From assembly GCA_945871085.1 (NCBI GenBank), contig CAMBVX010000006.1, forward strand, positions 1 to 52,045: 52,045 bases of DNA. The letters run 5' to 3'. A program made the translations under genes and the position numbers. The DNA is from Opitutus sp. GAS368 (lineage in GTDB: Bacteria; Verrucomicrobiota; Verrucomicrobiia; Opitutales; Opitutaceae). The notes under the pieces are model-generated. The model ran no database searches and was not told the DNA's origin. It worked only from the letters and a program-made list of their open reading frames with translations. Of the stretch, positions 1 through 7,848 are shown piece by piece; within the stretch, counting starts at the first letter, position 1, and each line of letters opens with the position of its first letter.

Positions 1-2
1 CG

Positions 3-239
3 TATTTTATCGTGGCCCGCATTGAGCACCGGAACAGTGTGAGCGGGCGCAGGGTGGAGATCGTGACGCGCTACGAGGACTATCGGCCGGTGGACGGGGT
101 GTTGGTGCCGCACAAGGTCGCGGTGCTGTCAGACGGAAAGATCATGCAGTATACCGTGATCGAAAATGTGGAGGCGAACCCGCTGGTGACGGCGGAGACA
201 TTTGTGCGACCGCAGACGGTGCCGACGCAAAAACCATAG
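3..239 (+). CDS. C-terminal fragment of a LolA-like outer-membrane lipoprotein-sorting type protein (5' truncated by window edge)
   Basis: The reading frame is open from the first complete codon of the window to a TAG at 237-239, so this is the last ~78 residues of a longer gene that begins upstream. The readable part contains Y-x-D-Y-R-x-V-D-G-V-x-V-P-H followed by alternating beta-strand-like segments and a final F-x-x-P. In my experience this resembles the C-terminal strands of LolA-like 'outer membrane lipoprotein-sorting' proteins, which bind lipids or lipoproteins in the periplasm. No signal peptide can be assessed because the N-terminus is missing. A GTG at 12 is an internal codon rather than a convincing start. 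The family call is tentative; the existence of a real coding tail is well supported. Confidence 0.5.
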   Translation, partial: YFIVARIEHRNSVSGRRVEIVTRYEDYRPVDGVLVPHKVAVLSDGKIMQYTVIENVEANPLVTAETFVRPQTVPTQKP

Positions 240-452
240 CGGCCGGCGCGGGTTGACCCTGCTGGTGGGGAACCCGAGCGCGCCCGGGCGGCTCGTGAAG
301 GGTCAGCGTGTACTCCGTTGCCGTCGGCGAGATTCAGGCCGGGAGGGCGGCTCAAGCCTTTCAGCAACGCCGAGAGGTCTTGAAAATCGCAGGGTGCGAC
401 GAACCTGAGCGGAGTGATCTGAGTGAGCGGACCAAAGACGGGGGGGCACGCG

Positions 453-482
453 GCAATCCGGGGTTTCTGCAATCCGGGGTTT
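453..482. repeat. Short direct repeat (14 bases, twice, period 16)
   Basis: The 14-mer GCAATCCGGGGTTT occurs at 453-466 and again at 469-482, separated by CT. It lies in the ~285-base gap between the truncated first gene and the YhcH-like gene, about 40 bases upstream of the latter's start. It could be an operator-like tandem site or a simple slippage duplication; nothing else recognisable was seen in 240-524. Confidence 0.5.
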
Positions 483-524
483 CGCGGCTTGCCAGTGCGG
501 AGCGCGCCGAATGGAGTCGCGGAT

Positions 525-1022
525 ATGGCTCTCTATGGATCGATCAACAACGTGCGGGCGCGGATCGCCCCACTGCCGGGTTTCGACGTCGCATGGGCGT
601 ATGCGGACGAATTACTGCGCGCGGGTTCGCCCACGGCGGACCGGGTGCGGGCGATCGCGGTCGGGCAGCGGCAGCGGACGGAACTCGGCGGCGGCGTGTT
701 TGTGAGCGAAGAATGTTATCGGTCAAAGGCGCGGGCGGACGGTTTTTTCGAGTCGCACCGGAAGTTTATCGACGTGCAGATCATTCTCGAAGGAGTGGAG
801 CTGATGGAAGTGGCGGAGCTGGCGACGATGACCACGCGGCAAGCTTACAACCCCGAGCGGGATTTGATCACTTACGAGGATAATCCGGATGCCTCGTGGC
901 TGCGGGTGTTTCCCGGGCAGGCCGCAGTTTTTTTCCCGACGGATGTGCACATGCCGCAGTTGGTGGTGCGCGAGCCCGGCGGTGTGGTGCGCAAGTGTGT
1001 GATTAAGGTCCCCGTAGCCTAA
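525..1022 (+). CDS. YhcH/YjgK/YiaL family protein (DUF386)
   Basis: Product of 165 residues. It matches the YhcH/YjgK/YiaL cupin-like family: an N-terminal helix region (A-L-Y-G-S-I), then the conserved H-R-K-F-I-D-V-Q-I-I-L-E-G, a Y-x-x-x-R-D segment, and the F-F-P-x-D-V-H-M-P motif whose His and acidic residues form the metal site. E. coli relatives sit in sialic-acid or sugar-acid operons and are thought to act on sugar intermediates or as anomerase-like enzymes; the exact reaction here is unknown. The start at 525 is chosen because family homology begins there; an upstream in-frame ATG at 423 would add 34 low-complexity residues. It stands alone, 50 bases before rlmJ on the same strand. 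Confidence 0.85.
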   Translation: MALYGSINNVRARIAPLPGFDVAWAYADELLRAGSPTADRVRAIAVGQRQRTELGGGVFVSEECYRSKARADGFFESHRKFIDVQIILEGVELMEVAELATMTTRQAYNPERDLITYEDNPDASWLRVFPGQAAVFFPTDVHMPQLVVREPGGVVRKCVIKVPVA

Positions 1023-1072
1023 GGTGCTGAGTTTCGCGCGGTGGTGGCAGACCGCCGCAGCCAATCAAGCGG

Positions 1073-1954
1073 ATGAACTACCGACACCATTTTCACGCCG
1101 GAAATTTTGCGGATGTGATGAAGCACGCGCTGCTGATTCGGCTCGTGCGGGCCATGCAGAAAAAGGAAAAAGGTTTTCTCTACCTCGATACGCACGCGGG
1201 GCGCGGCGGTTATGATCTCACGACGGCGGCAACCGGCGACTCGCTCGCGCGGCAACCGGAATGGCCGGATGGCGTAGGGCGCCTGGTGGGCCGCGCAGAT
1301 TTGCCGGAGTCCGTAGCGGACTATCTGGCGGTGGCCCGGAGATTTGACGCGAGCCGCCGCGCGGGGGCGGACACGAACGACCACGGGGCGCTGAAATTTT
1401 ATCCGGGCTCGCCGTGGTTCGTGCGGGAGCTGGCCCGGCCGCAAGATCGCCTCGCGCTCTGCGAGCGGCAGCCGGACGAGTGCGCAGCGTTAAGGGAAGA
1501 GTTTCAGTTTTCACCGGGCACGAAGGTGCAGGAAATGGACGGCTACGTGGCGGTCCGTGCGCTGCTGCCGCCGCCCGAGCGACGCGCGCTGGTGTTGATC
1601 GATCCGCCGTTTGAGGCGCAGAACGAGTTTGCGCAGGTTGCGCGAGCGCTGAGCGAAGGATTGCGTCGGTTTCCCAGCGCGGTGTTGGCGGTGTGGTATC
1701 CACTGACGGAGCGGGCGCGAGTGGAGGATTTTTTTGCGGACCTGCGGACACTGCGTCCGCCGCCGACGCTCGCGGCGGAACTGATGATCGCGGGTGACGG
1801 CAGCACGATGAAACTGAAGGGCTGCGGACTCGTGGTGGTCAACCCGCCGTGGCAATTTGAGCGCGAAGCCGAGCCCATGCTGAGTTTTTTGAGTGAGGCG
1901 CTGGCGCAGGCACCGGGCGGCGGCGGGCGCGTGACGTGGCTGGTGGGCGAATGA
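1073..1954 (+). CDS. rlmJ: 23S rRNA (adenine(2030)-N6)-methyltransferase RlmJ
   Basis: Product of 293 residues (E. coli RlmJ is 280). The enzyme methylates A2030 of 23S rRNA with S-adenosylmethionine during ribosome assembly. The diagnostic N-terminus N-Y-R-H-x-F-H-A-G-N-F-A-D-V-x-K-H is present at residues 2-18. It is followed by the SAM-binding strand F-L-Y-L-D-T-H-A-G-x-G-x-Y-D-L, a Y-P-G-S-P segment, and the catalytic D-P-P-F at about residues 178-181 in L-V-L-I-D-P-P-F. A late G-C-G-L-V-V-V-N-P-P-W motif is also typical. Start ATG 1073 is set by homology. It probably forms a small transcription unit of its own; a long inverted repeat lies 90 bases downstream. Confidence 0.95.
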   Translation: MNYRHHFHAGNFADVMKHALLIRLVRAMQKKEKGFLYLDTHAGRGGYDLTTAATGDSLARQPEWPDGVGRLVGRADLPESVADYLAVARRFDASRRAGADTNDHGALKFYPGSPWFVRELARPQDRLALCERQPDECAALREEFQFSPGTKVQEMDGYVAVRALLPPPERRALVLIDPPFEAQNEFAQVARALSEGLRRFPSAVLAVWYPLTERARVEDFFADLRTLRPPPTLAAELMIAGDGSTMKLKGCGLVVVNPPWQFEREAEPMLSFLSEALAQAPGGGGRVTWLVGE

Positions 1955-2043
1955 GAACGCTGATGAGTGAGGAGATGATGAGTGCGACGTCCGCGGGATC
2001 GGCCGGGCGGCATCAAAGTCGGTCGCGCGCCCAGTAATCGTTC

Positions 2044-2137
2044 TCTTTCCTCTTTCTCTTAATCTTTCTCTCCGGCCGACAAGCCTCTCCGAGCCGGAGC
2101 CCTGACGAATGAGAAGGATAAAGAGAAAGAGGAAAGA
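2044..2137. repeat. Long imperfect inverted repeat (27-base arms, 40-base spacer)
   Basis: The pyrimidine-rich arm at 2044-2070 and the purine-rich arm at 2111-2137 are reverse complements at 25 of 27 positions (17 of 17 in the outer part), separated by 2071-2110. It sits between rlmJ (ends 1954) and the Uma2 gene (starts 2228). It could form a long hairpin or cruciform, but there is no T-run directly after either arm, so it is not a standard intrinsic terminator. No gene was seen in the 273-base gap that holds it. Confidence 0.8.
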
Positions 2138-2227
2138 TTGGCGGAACGACTTTGACACTGTCCCGCGGGATCGGCTGGGCGTTGAGCGAGGTTTTGACAT
2201 GAAGTGCGCGGCGCGCACGCTCGGAGC

Positions 2228-2782
2228 ATGCAATCTGTCGCAACCGAGCTCGTCACGGTGGCCGACTATCGGGCGATGCCCGAGGGGCCGCCGTATCACC
2301 AATTGATCGAGGGAGAACTTATCATGGCACCATCACCGAGCAGTTTTCATCAGGATGTCGTGGGGAATATTTATTTTTTGCTCCGGCACCATGTCATGAA
2401 ACATCGCCTGGGAAAAGTCTGCATCGCTCCGCTCGACGTCTATTTGGCGGAGACCAGCGTGGTGCAGCCGGATGTTTTTTTTCTAACCAACGCCAGCTTA
2501 CCGCTGCTTGAGTCCGATGGTGTGCATGGTGCGCCTGATTTGGTGATCGAGATCGTGTCGCCGTCGAATGGCTGGTTGGATAAGAAGCGCAAGCGGCCGA
2601 TTTATGCGCAGTGCGGCGTGAAGGAGTTGTGGCTGGTTGATCCGGCGATGGAGCTGATCCATCGCTATGATTTTACGATCGATGTCGCGAAGCCGGTGCG
2701 GATCGTGGACAGCGAGGAGAGTTTCGAGACGCCGCTCGTGCCCGGATTAATGATCAACGCGGTCGACGTATTTCAGCGTTAG
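2228..2782 (+). CDS. Uma2 family (PD-(D/E)XK-like) endonuclease
   Basis: Product of 184 residues. It fits the Uma2/DUF820 family, common in cyanobacteria and PVC bacteria, with a restriction-endonuclease-like fold but no settled biological role. Visible family features are P-Y-H-Q-L-I-E-G-E-L near the start, the H-Q-D-V helix, V-V-Q-P-D-V-F-F, P-D-L-V-I-E-I-V-S-P-S (acidic active-site residues on a strand) and K-R-x-x-Y-x-x-x-G-V-K-E-L-W-L-V-D-P. The start at 2228 is preferred over an in-frame ATG at 2204, which would add eight residues not expected in the family. No partner gene is adjacent. Confidence 0.85.
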   Translation: MQSVATELVTVADYRAMPEGPPYHQLIEGELIMAPSPSSFHQDVVGNIYFLLRHHVMKHRLGKVCIAPLDVYLAETSVVQPDVFFLTNASLPLLESDGVHGAPDLVIEIVSPSNGWLDKKRKRPIYAQCGVKELWLVDPAMELIHRYDFTIDVAKPVRIVDSEESFETPLVPGLMINAVDVFQR

Positions 2783-2860
2783 GCTCGTGGGGTGTGGCCC
2801 CAGGCCGCGCAAGTGAGTGGGGCGAGCCGACGCGGGGCCGTCGGAGAAACGAGGGCCGCG

Positions 2861-3088
2861 TTACGCGAATTTTTGGCGGACGACGAGGAAGAGGACCGCG
2901 CTGGCGATGAGGTCGGTGAGGCCGACGGCGAGACGGAGCGGGAGCGGGATACGCGTGAGGAAGGCGAGCACGACGATGCCACCGAAGGCGAGCACGGTCG
3001 CGAGGATGAGCATCTGTTTGCGCAGGCGAACGCGCTTGGCGGGATCAGCCGCAGGCGTGCTGGCGGGATTTGAGGAGGGATCGGGCAT
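2861..3088 (-). CDS. Small membrane protein, two predicted transmembrane segments
   Basis: Product of 75 residues. A Pro/Ser/Ala-rich N-terminus is followed by a short basic stretch (R-x-R-L-R-K) and two hydrophobic segments at about residues 26-44 and 48-70, ending in R-Q-K-F-A. The positive residues before the first helix and at the extreme C-terminus suggest both ends are cytoplasmic. It starts 40 bases after the stop of the GAF histidine kinase on the same strand, so it is probably the last gene of a glnD-kinase unit. No family was recognised. The topology and the operon position make a real gene likely. Confidence 0.6.
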   Translation of the reverse strand: MPDPSSNPASTPAADPAKRVRLRKQMLILATVLAFGGIVVLAFLTRIPLPLRLAVGLTDLIASAVLFLVVRQKFA

Positions 3089-3128
3089 CGAGGGATGTGG
3101 GCGCGGTCGACAGGTCGGAGGCCTGACC

Positions 3129-4832
3129 CTATTTCGCCAAGGGGAGGAGCAGGCGCATCGTCGTCCCTGCGGGGCTCGTTGAGAGGAGCAGGATGTCGCC
3201 GTGGTGCGACAGGAGAATGCGTTTCGCAATCGCGAGGCCGAGGCCAGTGCCGTCGGGTCGGCCCGAGAGAAACGAATCGAAGATGCGTTCGCGGATGGGC
3301 TCCGGAATCCCAGTGCCGGTGTCGGTGAGGTCGAGAATCGCGAAGTGGGCAGCGGTCGGGCTGTCAGCCCGAGCTGTGAGCGTGATCGTGCCGCCATCGG
3401 GCATGGCCTGCGTGGCGTTGATCAGCAGGTTGAGGAGGACCTGCTGGATTTGGCCTTTGTGCGCTTCGATGAAGAGCGGGCCTGCCGGTGGTTCGAAACA
3501 GAGCAACACCTTACTTTGCGCGAGCTTGAGCCGCACGAGCACGAGGGTGTCGTCGACGATGTCGGCGAGCGACCAACGCGAGTGCAGGCTGGTCGGGGCC
3601 TTGGCGAAACCGAGCACGCGGGTGACGATGGACTCGAGCTGATCGAGTTTTTCGCCGATGACGCGCATGTCGGTGCGCCGCGGATCGCCCGCGGGGAAGT
3701 CGAGATCGAGGCCGCCGTGGAGGAGCTTGAGGACGGTGAGGGGATTACGGATCTCGTGCGCAATCTCGGCGGCGAGGAGACCGAGGGTGGTGAGGCGTTC
3801 GTTTTTCCGGAGCACATCTTCGCGTTTGAAAATCCGGGCGTAGAGCCGCGCGTTTTGCAGGGCGACGGCACCGAGGCCGGCGAGAGCGGCGCAGAGGCGC
3901 TTCTCATCGTTGTCGAAGCGATGCGGGCGGTCGGTGAACACCGCGAGGACGGCGAGCACTTCGCCCTCGAACAGCAGTGGGCTCACGAGCACGGAGCGGA
4001 GCGAGGGATCGCGGGGAATGTCAGTGAGGTCGATGAATTCGCGTGATTGAACGTCGACAAACGAAACCTGCCGTTGGGTGCGGATCGAGGCGCCGACCAG
4101 GCAGGCGTTGAGGGGGTGGTGGCCACTCGGGAGCGGCGTGATGGTGCTACTCGTCAAAGACGCACACTGCACCGAGTCCGTGGTGGCCTCGTGGAAATAG
4201 AGGGCGGCGGCGCGGGCCTGCATCATGTGGCGCGCTTCGCGAGTCAGGGAGTCGAGTAGATCCTGTTGTTCAAATTTTGCGACGAGGGATTGGCCGACGG
4301 TGACGAGGGATTCGAGCTGGCGGGCTTTGTTGCGGAGGTGCCCGAGAGTCCAGAGACGTTGCATCACGCGGGCGGCCTCGGCGGCGAGGGTTTCGAGCTG
4401 CTTAAGGTCGGCGGACGTGAAACCGGAGAGCGTGTCGCTCTCGAGGTCGATGACGCCGATTACGTGGTCGCCGTCCATGATGGGTGCTGCCATTTCGCAA
4501 CGACATGCGGGCCGGACGCCGATGTAGCGCGGCTCTAGGGAGACGTCGGGTGCGAGGAGCGAGCGATGGTTGAGCACACACCAGCCGGTGATGCCGTGGC
4601 CGAGCTTGATGGCGGAATAACCGACTCCCGTGGGCAAGCCGGTTTGCACTTCGGTTTCAAGGCGGGCCGTATCCGGGCTGAGCAGCGCGATGGAGCCGGC
4701 GTTGGCGCGAAACGTGGCGACGAAGAGATCGAGCATCTCGCGCAGGGCGACTTGGGGATCGTCGACGCGCGTGGCGAGCGCGGCCACGCGGTAAAGCGCC
4801 GGTAGAAGGTTGGCGTCGGGCATCGCGTCCAT
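3129..4832 (-). CDS. Soluble GAF-GAF sensor histidine kinase
   Basis: Product of 567 residues. Two GAF-type sensor domains are inferred at about 25-160 and 185-335; the first has the typical G-H-G-I-T-G-W and A-A-P-I-M-D-G-D-x-V-I-G-V-I-D-L-E-S. They are followed by a HisKA dimerisation helix with the phospho-acceptor His359 in A-H-E-I-R-N-P-L. The ATPase domain has the N box (L-L-N-L-L-I-N-A-T-Q-A), D-T-G-T-G-I and G-T-G-L-G-L-A-I. No transmembrane segment is seen, so it is cytosolic and probably binds a small ligand. No response regulator is adjacent. It lies 66 bases downstream of glnD, which invites a link to nitrogen or energy signalling, but that is inference. Confidence 0.9.
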   Translation of the reverse strand: MDAMPDANLLPALYRVAALATRVDDPQVALREMLDLFVATFRANAGSIALLSPDTARLETEVQTGLPTGVGYSAIKLGHGITGWCVLNHRSLLAPDVSLEPRYIGVRPACRCEMAAPIMDGDHVIGVIDLESDTLSGFTSADLKQLETLAAEAARVMQRLWTLGHLRNKARQLESLVTVGQSLVAKFEQQDLLDSLTREARHMMQARAAALYFHEATTDSVQCASLTSSTITPLPSGHHPLNACLVGASIRTQRQVSFVDVQSREFIDLTDIPRDPSLRSVLVSPLLFEGEVLAVLAVFTDRPHRFDNDEKRLCAALAGLGAVALQNARLYARIFKREDVLRKNERLTTLGLLAAEIAHEIRNPLTVLKLLHGGLDLDFPAGDPRRTDMRVIGEKLDQLESIVTRVLGFAKAPTSLHSRWSLADIVDDTLVLVRLKLAQSKVLLCFEPPAGPLFIEAHKGQIQQVLLNLLINATQAMPDGGTITLTARADSPTAAHFAILDLTDTGTGIPEPIRERIFDSFLSGRPDGTGLGLAIAKRILLSHHGDILLLSTSPAGTTMRLLLPLAK

Positions 4833-4898
4833 GGGGCGAGTCGGCCCAGCGCACGCGGGGTGCGCAAGGTAAAGTTGAGGTCGCGAGCCGCGACGGGT

Positions 4899-7721
4899 TT
4901 ATGTTCCGCTCGCCAGAGCGGCCGGAGCCGGTGCGGGGGAGATCACCTCGGTCATGGCATCGCGGAGGGCGACGAGGCGCTCGGGGCTGTCGACGGGTTG
5001 GTGATTGGCGCTCTCGATGTAAAACGTGTCGATTGCGACGCCGCGTTCGGTCCCGATGCGTGCGAACGTGATGTCGAAGGCGTGGTCGCAGATGATCTTC
5101 GCGAGCCGATAGAGGAGGCCGATCTGATCGCGCGCCTGGATTTCCACGATGGTGCGCTGCATCGAGAGCTCATGATAAACATCCACGGTGGGAGGAAACG
5201 AGCTGTGCAAGGTTTCTCCGGTCGACGAGGCGAGGTAGCGCGTCGAAGCGATTTTTTTGGCCTGCGCGGCGATGTCGGGGAGCAAGTCGCGGTTGGCCAC
5301 GAGCGCTTCCTCGATGGTGCGGGCGAATTTCTCCTGGGCGGCGGCACTTTGCACGACGCCCCGGCCGGGCTCGACGACGTAGAAAGTGTCGATCGCGATG
5401 TGGTCGGTGCGGGAAATGACCTTTGAGCCGAGGATACTCAGGCCCGCGACGCTGAAGGCGCCGGCGAGTTTGTAGAAGAGGCCGGCGCGATCCCACGTCA
5501 CGACGTTGACGACGGTGAGCGAGCGGTTGAGGTCGTCTTTCCATTCGATGACAGGTTTCAACGAGCCGACGGAATCGGCAGTCGTGATCGACTGAAAGAG
5601 CCGGTTGACCATCTGGATATGCAGGGCGATCTCGGCGGAGTCCGTGTGGACGAAATAGCGGTCGGGGAGGAGACCGAAGTGCGCGTTGATCTCGTCCGCA
5701 CTGATGCCGGGGATAGTTTTCGCGATGAGTGCCTGATGGGTCATTTTTTTCTTTTCCTGGTGGCTGGCGTCGAGCGCCGCGCCAAGTTTAAGTCGCTCAA
5801 GGGTGGAGCGGTAGAGGGTCGTGTGCAACGTGTCCTTGTAACTATTCCACAAGTCCACGGCGGTGCCGCGGGCGTCGCAGAACGTATGGACGTAAAGGTG
5901 CCGCAAGCGCTCGGTGTCGCCCACAAGTTCGGCAAAGGAAGCGGAGGTCTGAGGGTCATCGACATCTCGCTTCTGCCAGAAGCGTGCCATCGCGAGATGA
6001 TTTTTGATCGTGAACAACACGAGCTCGCGGCCCTCGGTCGAAACGCCGAAACGTTCCAGCAAGGGACCGGCGAGGCGGACGCCGCTCTCGGAATGGCCTT
6101 GGATGGCTTCGGCCTTGCCGATGTCGTGGAGCAAGAGCGTGAGATACAGCAGCGCCGGATCGCTGCTTTCGTGGAGGGCGGCGCGATACTTGAGGGTGAT
6201 GGGTTCGGCCTCGGTGAAGACGCGGTCGAGTTCGCGGATCGCGCTGAGCGTATGCACATCGGCGGTGTAACGATGGTAATACTCGTGCTGGACCAAGCAG
6301 GTAAGGCCGTCGAATTCTGGGATGAAACGGCCCAGCACACCCAGCTCGTGCATCTGGGCGAGGGCGGGATGGACCGCGCCCACTTCGGAGAGGATGGCAC
6401 GGAAACAGATGCCGGCGTCGGCCGAACGCGCGACTTCGGGTGTCAGGCGCGGGAGCTCGGCGCGGACGAGCTGCGCGAGATGAAAATCGAGCGTGGCGTC
6501 GAGTTGCTGGCTGTGGCGAAACACCCGCAGGAGGCGCACGGGATCCGTGCTGAAGACATCGGGATTCTCCGCGGCGAGTTCCCGGCCGCGGAGGACGAAA
6601 CCATCGAGGCGTTTGGAACGGGTGAAACGCGTCGCGCGGAGCCGTTCGCGAAAGGACCCGCCGCCCTCGCCGTTGGCACCGCCGCGGCCGATGCTCAGCG
6701 CGAGCCGATCTTCGACGAGCTTCGACACCCGGAACACCGCCTGCGCCGCGCGGTAATAATCCTGCATGAAGTGCTCCACCCGGGGCAGCATTTCGACCTC
6801 GGTGTAACCGAGGTTTTGCGCGATGCGCGGCTGGAGATCGAGATTCATGACATCCGTCGCGCGGGTGCTCATAAAATGGAGGTCGTTGCGGACGCGCAGG
6901 AGGAAGTCGTAGCCCCGGCGGAACGCCGCGAGGTCCTCGGCGCGCAGGTAGTTTTGCGCGGCGAGCTCGTCGATGGAAATGATGCCCAGCTTCACGCGGG
7001 CCATCCACACGGCGTTCTGGTAGTCGCGGAGGCCACCGACGCCATTCTTGATGTCGGGTTCCTGATTGAAAACGGTGTTGGCAAATTTCGCGCGGCGGCT
7101 CGTCTGGTCGTCCAGTCGCGCGGCGATGTAGCCCTTGGGGTCTTCGCTGACGTAGTAGCTGCGGTAGGCCTGCGAAAACGTATCGTAGAGTTTGGGTGAG
7201 CCGGCGATGAGCCGCGCTTCGAGGAGGGCGGTCTTCGATTGGATTTCCCGGCGGGCTTCGTCGAAGGCCTCGTCGATCGTGCGGGTGGAGTGGCCGACTT
7301 TCAGCCCGCAATCCCAGAGAATGTAGAGGATTTCGTTAGTGAGATGTGCCTGGAGGGGCTTGGCGGCGGCCGGCTTCGTCTTCGTTGGGAAGAGAAACAT
7401 CACGTCGATATCACTGAGGGGGCTGAGCTCGCCGCGCCCGTAGCCACCGAGTGCCACGAGGGCCACAGGGGCAGGCAAGGGGCCGACGTTGCGCGCGTAG
7501 GCTTCAATCGCGTAGTTAAAAAGGTGAGTGAGCAGGGCGTCGATCAGTGCGGCGCGATTGTGGGTCGTGGCGAGGCCGGTGGCCCCCGCTTCGTGGCGGG
7601 CGCGCAGGGCGGCGGTTTCGACCTTCAGGAATTCCTTACAGGCGGCCAGTCGCGTCGGGACGGGCACTTCGCCGCTGAAGCGGAGCCGGTCGGTGGCGGG
7701 TGGCGGAGGGAGTGCAGGCAT
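4899..7721 (-). CDS. glnD: [Protein-PII] uridylyltransferase / uridylyl-removing enzyme GlnD
   Basis: Product of 940 residues (E. coli 890). GlnD uridylylates and de-uridylylates PII proteins in response to glutamine and so controls nitrogen assimilation. The nucleotidyltransferase motif G-G-Y-G-R-G-E-L-S-P-L-S-D-I-D lies at about 92-106 with the metal-binding D-x-D. The central HD hydrolase domain contains L-L-L-H-D-I-G-K followed by G-H-S. Two C-terminal ACT domains, which sense glutamine, begin near D-R-A-G-L-F-Y-K-L-A-G-A-F and D-Q-I-G-L-L-Y-R-L-A-K. The start at 7721 is chosen because an upstream in-frame ATG (7772) adds 17 residues unlike the family. It is divergent from valS, and the 127 bases between them must hold both promoters. 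Confidence 0.95.
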   Translation of the reverse strand: MPALPPPPATDRLRFSGEVPVPTRLAACKEFLKVETAALRARHEAGATGLATTHNRAALIDALLTHLFNYAIEAYARNVGPLPAPVALVALGGYGRGELSPLSDIDVMFLFPTKTKPAAAKPLQAHLTNEILYILWDCGLKVGHSTRTIDEAFDEARREIQSKTALLEARLIAGSPKLYDTFSQAYRSYYVSEDPKGYIAARLDDQTSRRAKFANTVFNQEPDIKNGVGGLRDYQNAVWMARVKLGIISIDELAAQNYLRAEDLAAFRRGYDFLLRVRNDLHFMSTRATDVMNLDLQPRIAQNLGYTEVEMLPRVEHFMQDYYRAAQAVFRVSKLVEDRLALSIGRGGANGEGGGSFRERLRATRFTRSKRLDGFVLRGRELAAENPDVFSTDPVRLLRVFRHSQQLDATLDFHLAQLVRAELPRLTPEVARSADAGICFRAILSEVGAVHPALAQMHELGVLGRFIPEFDGLTCLVQHEYYHRYTADVHTLSAIRELDRVFTEAEPITLKYRAALHESSDPALLYLTLLLHDIGKAEAIQGHSESGVRLAGPLLERFGVSTEGRELVLFTIKNHLAMARFWQKRDVDDPQTSASFAELVGDTERLRHLYVHTFCDARGTAVDLWNSYKDTLHTTLYRSTLERLKLGAALDASHQEKKKMTHQALIAKTIPGISADEINAHFGLLPDRYFVHTDSAEIALHIQMVNRLFQSITTADSVGSLKPVIEWKDDLNRSLTVVNVVTWDRAGLFYKLAGAFSVAGLSILGSKVISRTDHIAIDTFYVVEPGRGVVQSAAAQEKFARTIEEALVANRDLLPDIAAQAKKIASTRYLASSTGETLHSSFPPTVDVYHELSMQRTIVEIQARDQIGLLYRLAKIICDHAFDITFARIGTERGVAIDTFYIESANHQPVDSPERLVALRDAMTEVISPAPAPAALASGT

Positions 7722-7848
7722 GAGGAAAGCGGGGAATAAGCAATAACCGGCAACCATTAGGCAATCTCCCAATCACGGTGCCGCACGCCACGCTTGCATC
7801 GCTCCCTGGCCCACGGTTTTCTCGTCGGTTCCTAACCTGAACCGACCT

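Noticed and set aside
525-1022. Sialic-acid catabolic locus around the YhcH-like gene
   Set aside because: No nan genes are adjacent, and the sialidase-like gene is 33 kb away; the family is also found in unrelated sugar contexts.
5619-7199. Long open frame (526 codons) on the plus strand opposite glnD
   Set aside because: It is the GC-biased antisense shadow of glnD, whose motifs are unambiguous; the plus-strand translation is Glu/Gly/Arg-rich without recognisable domains.
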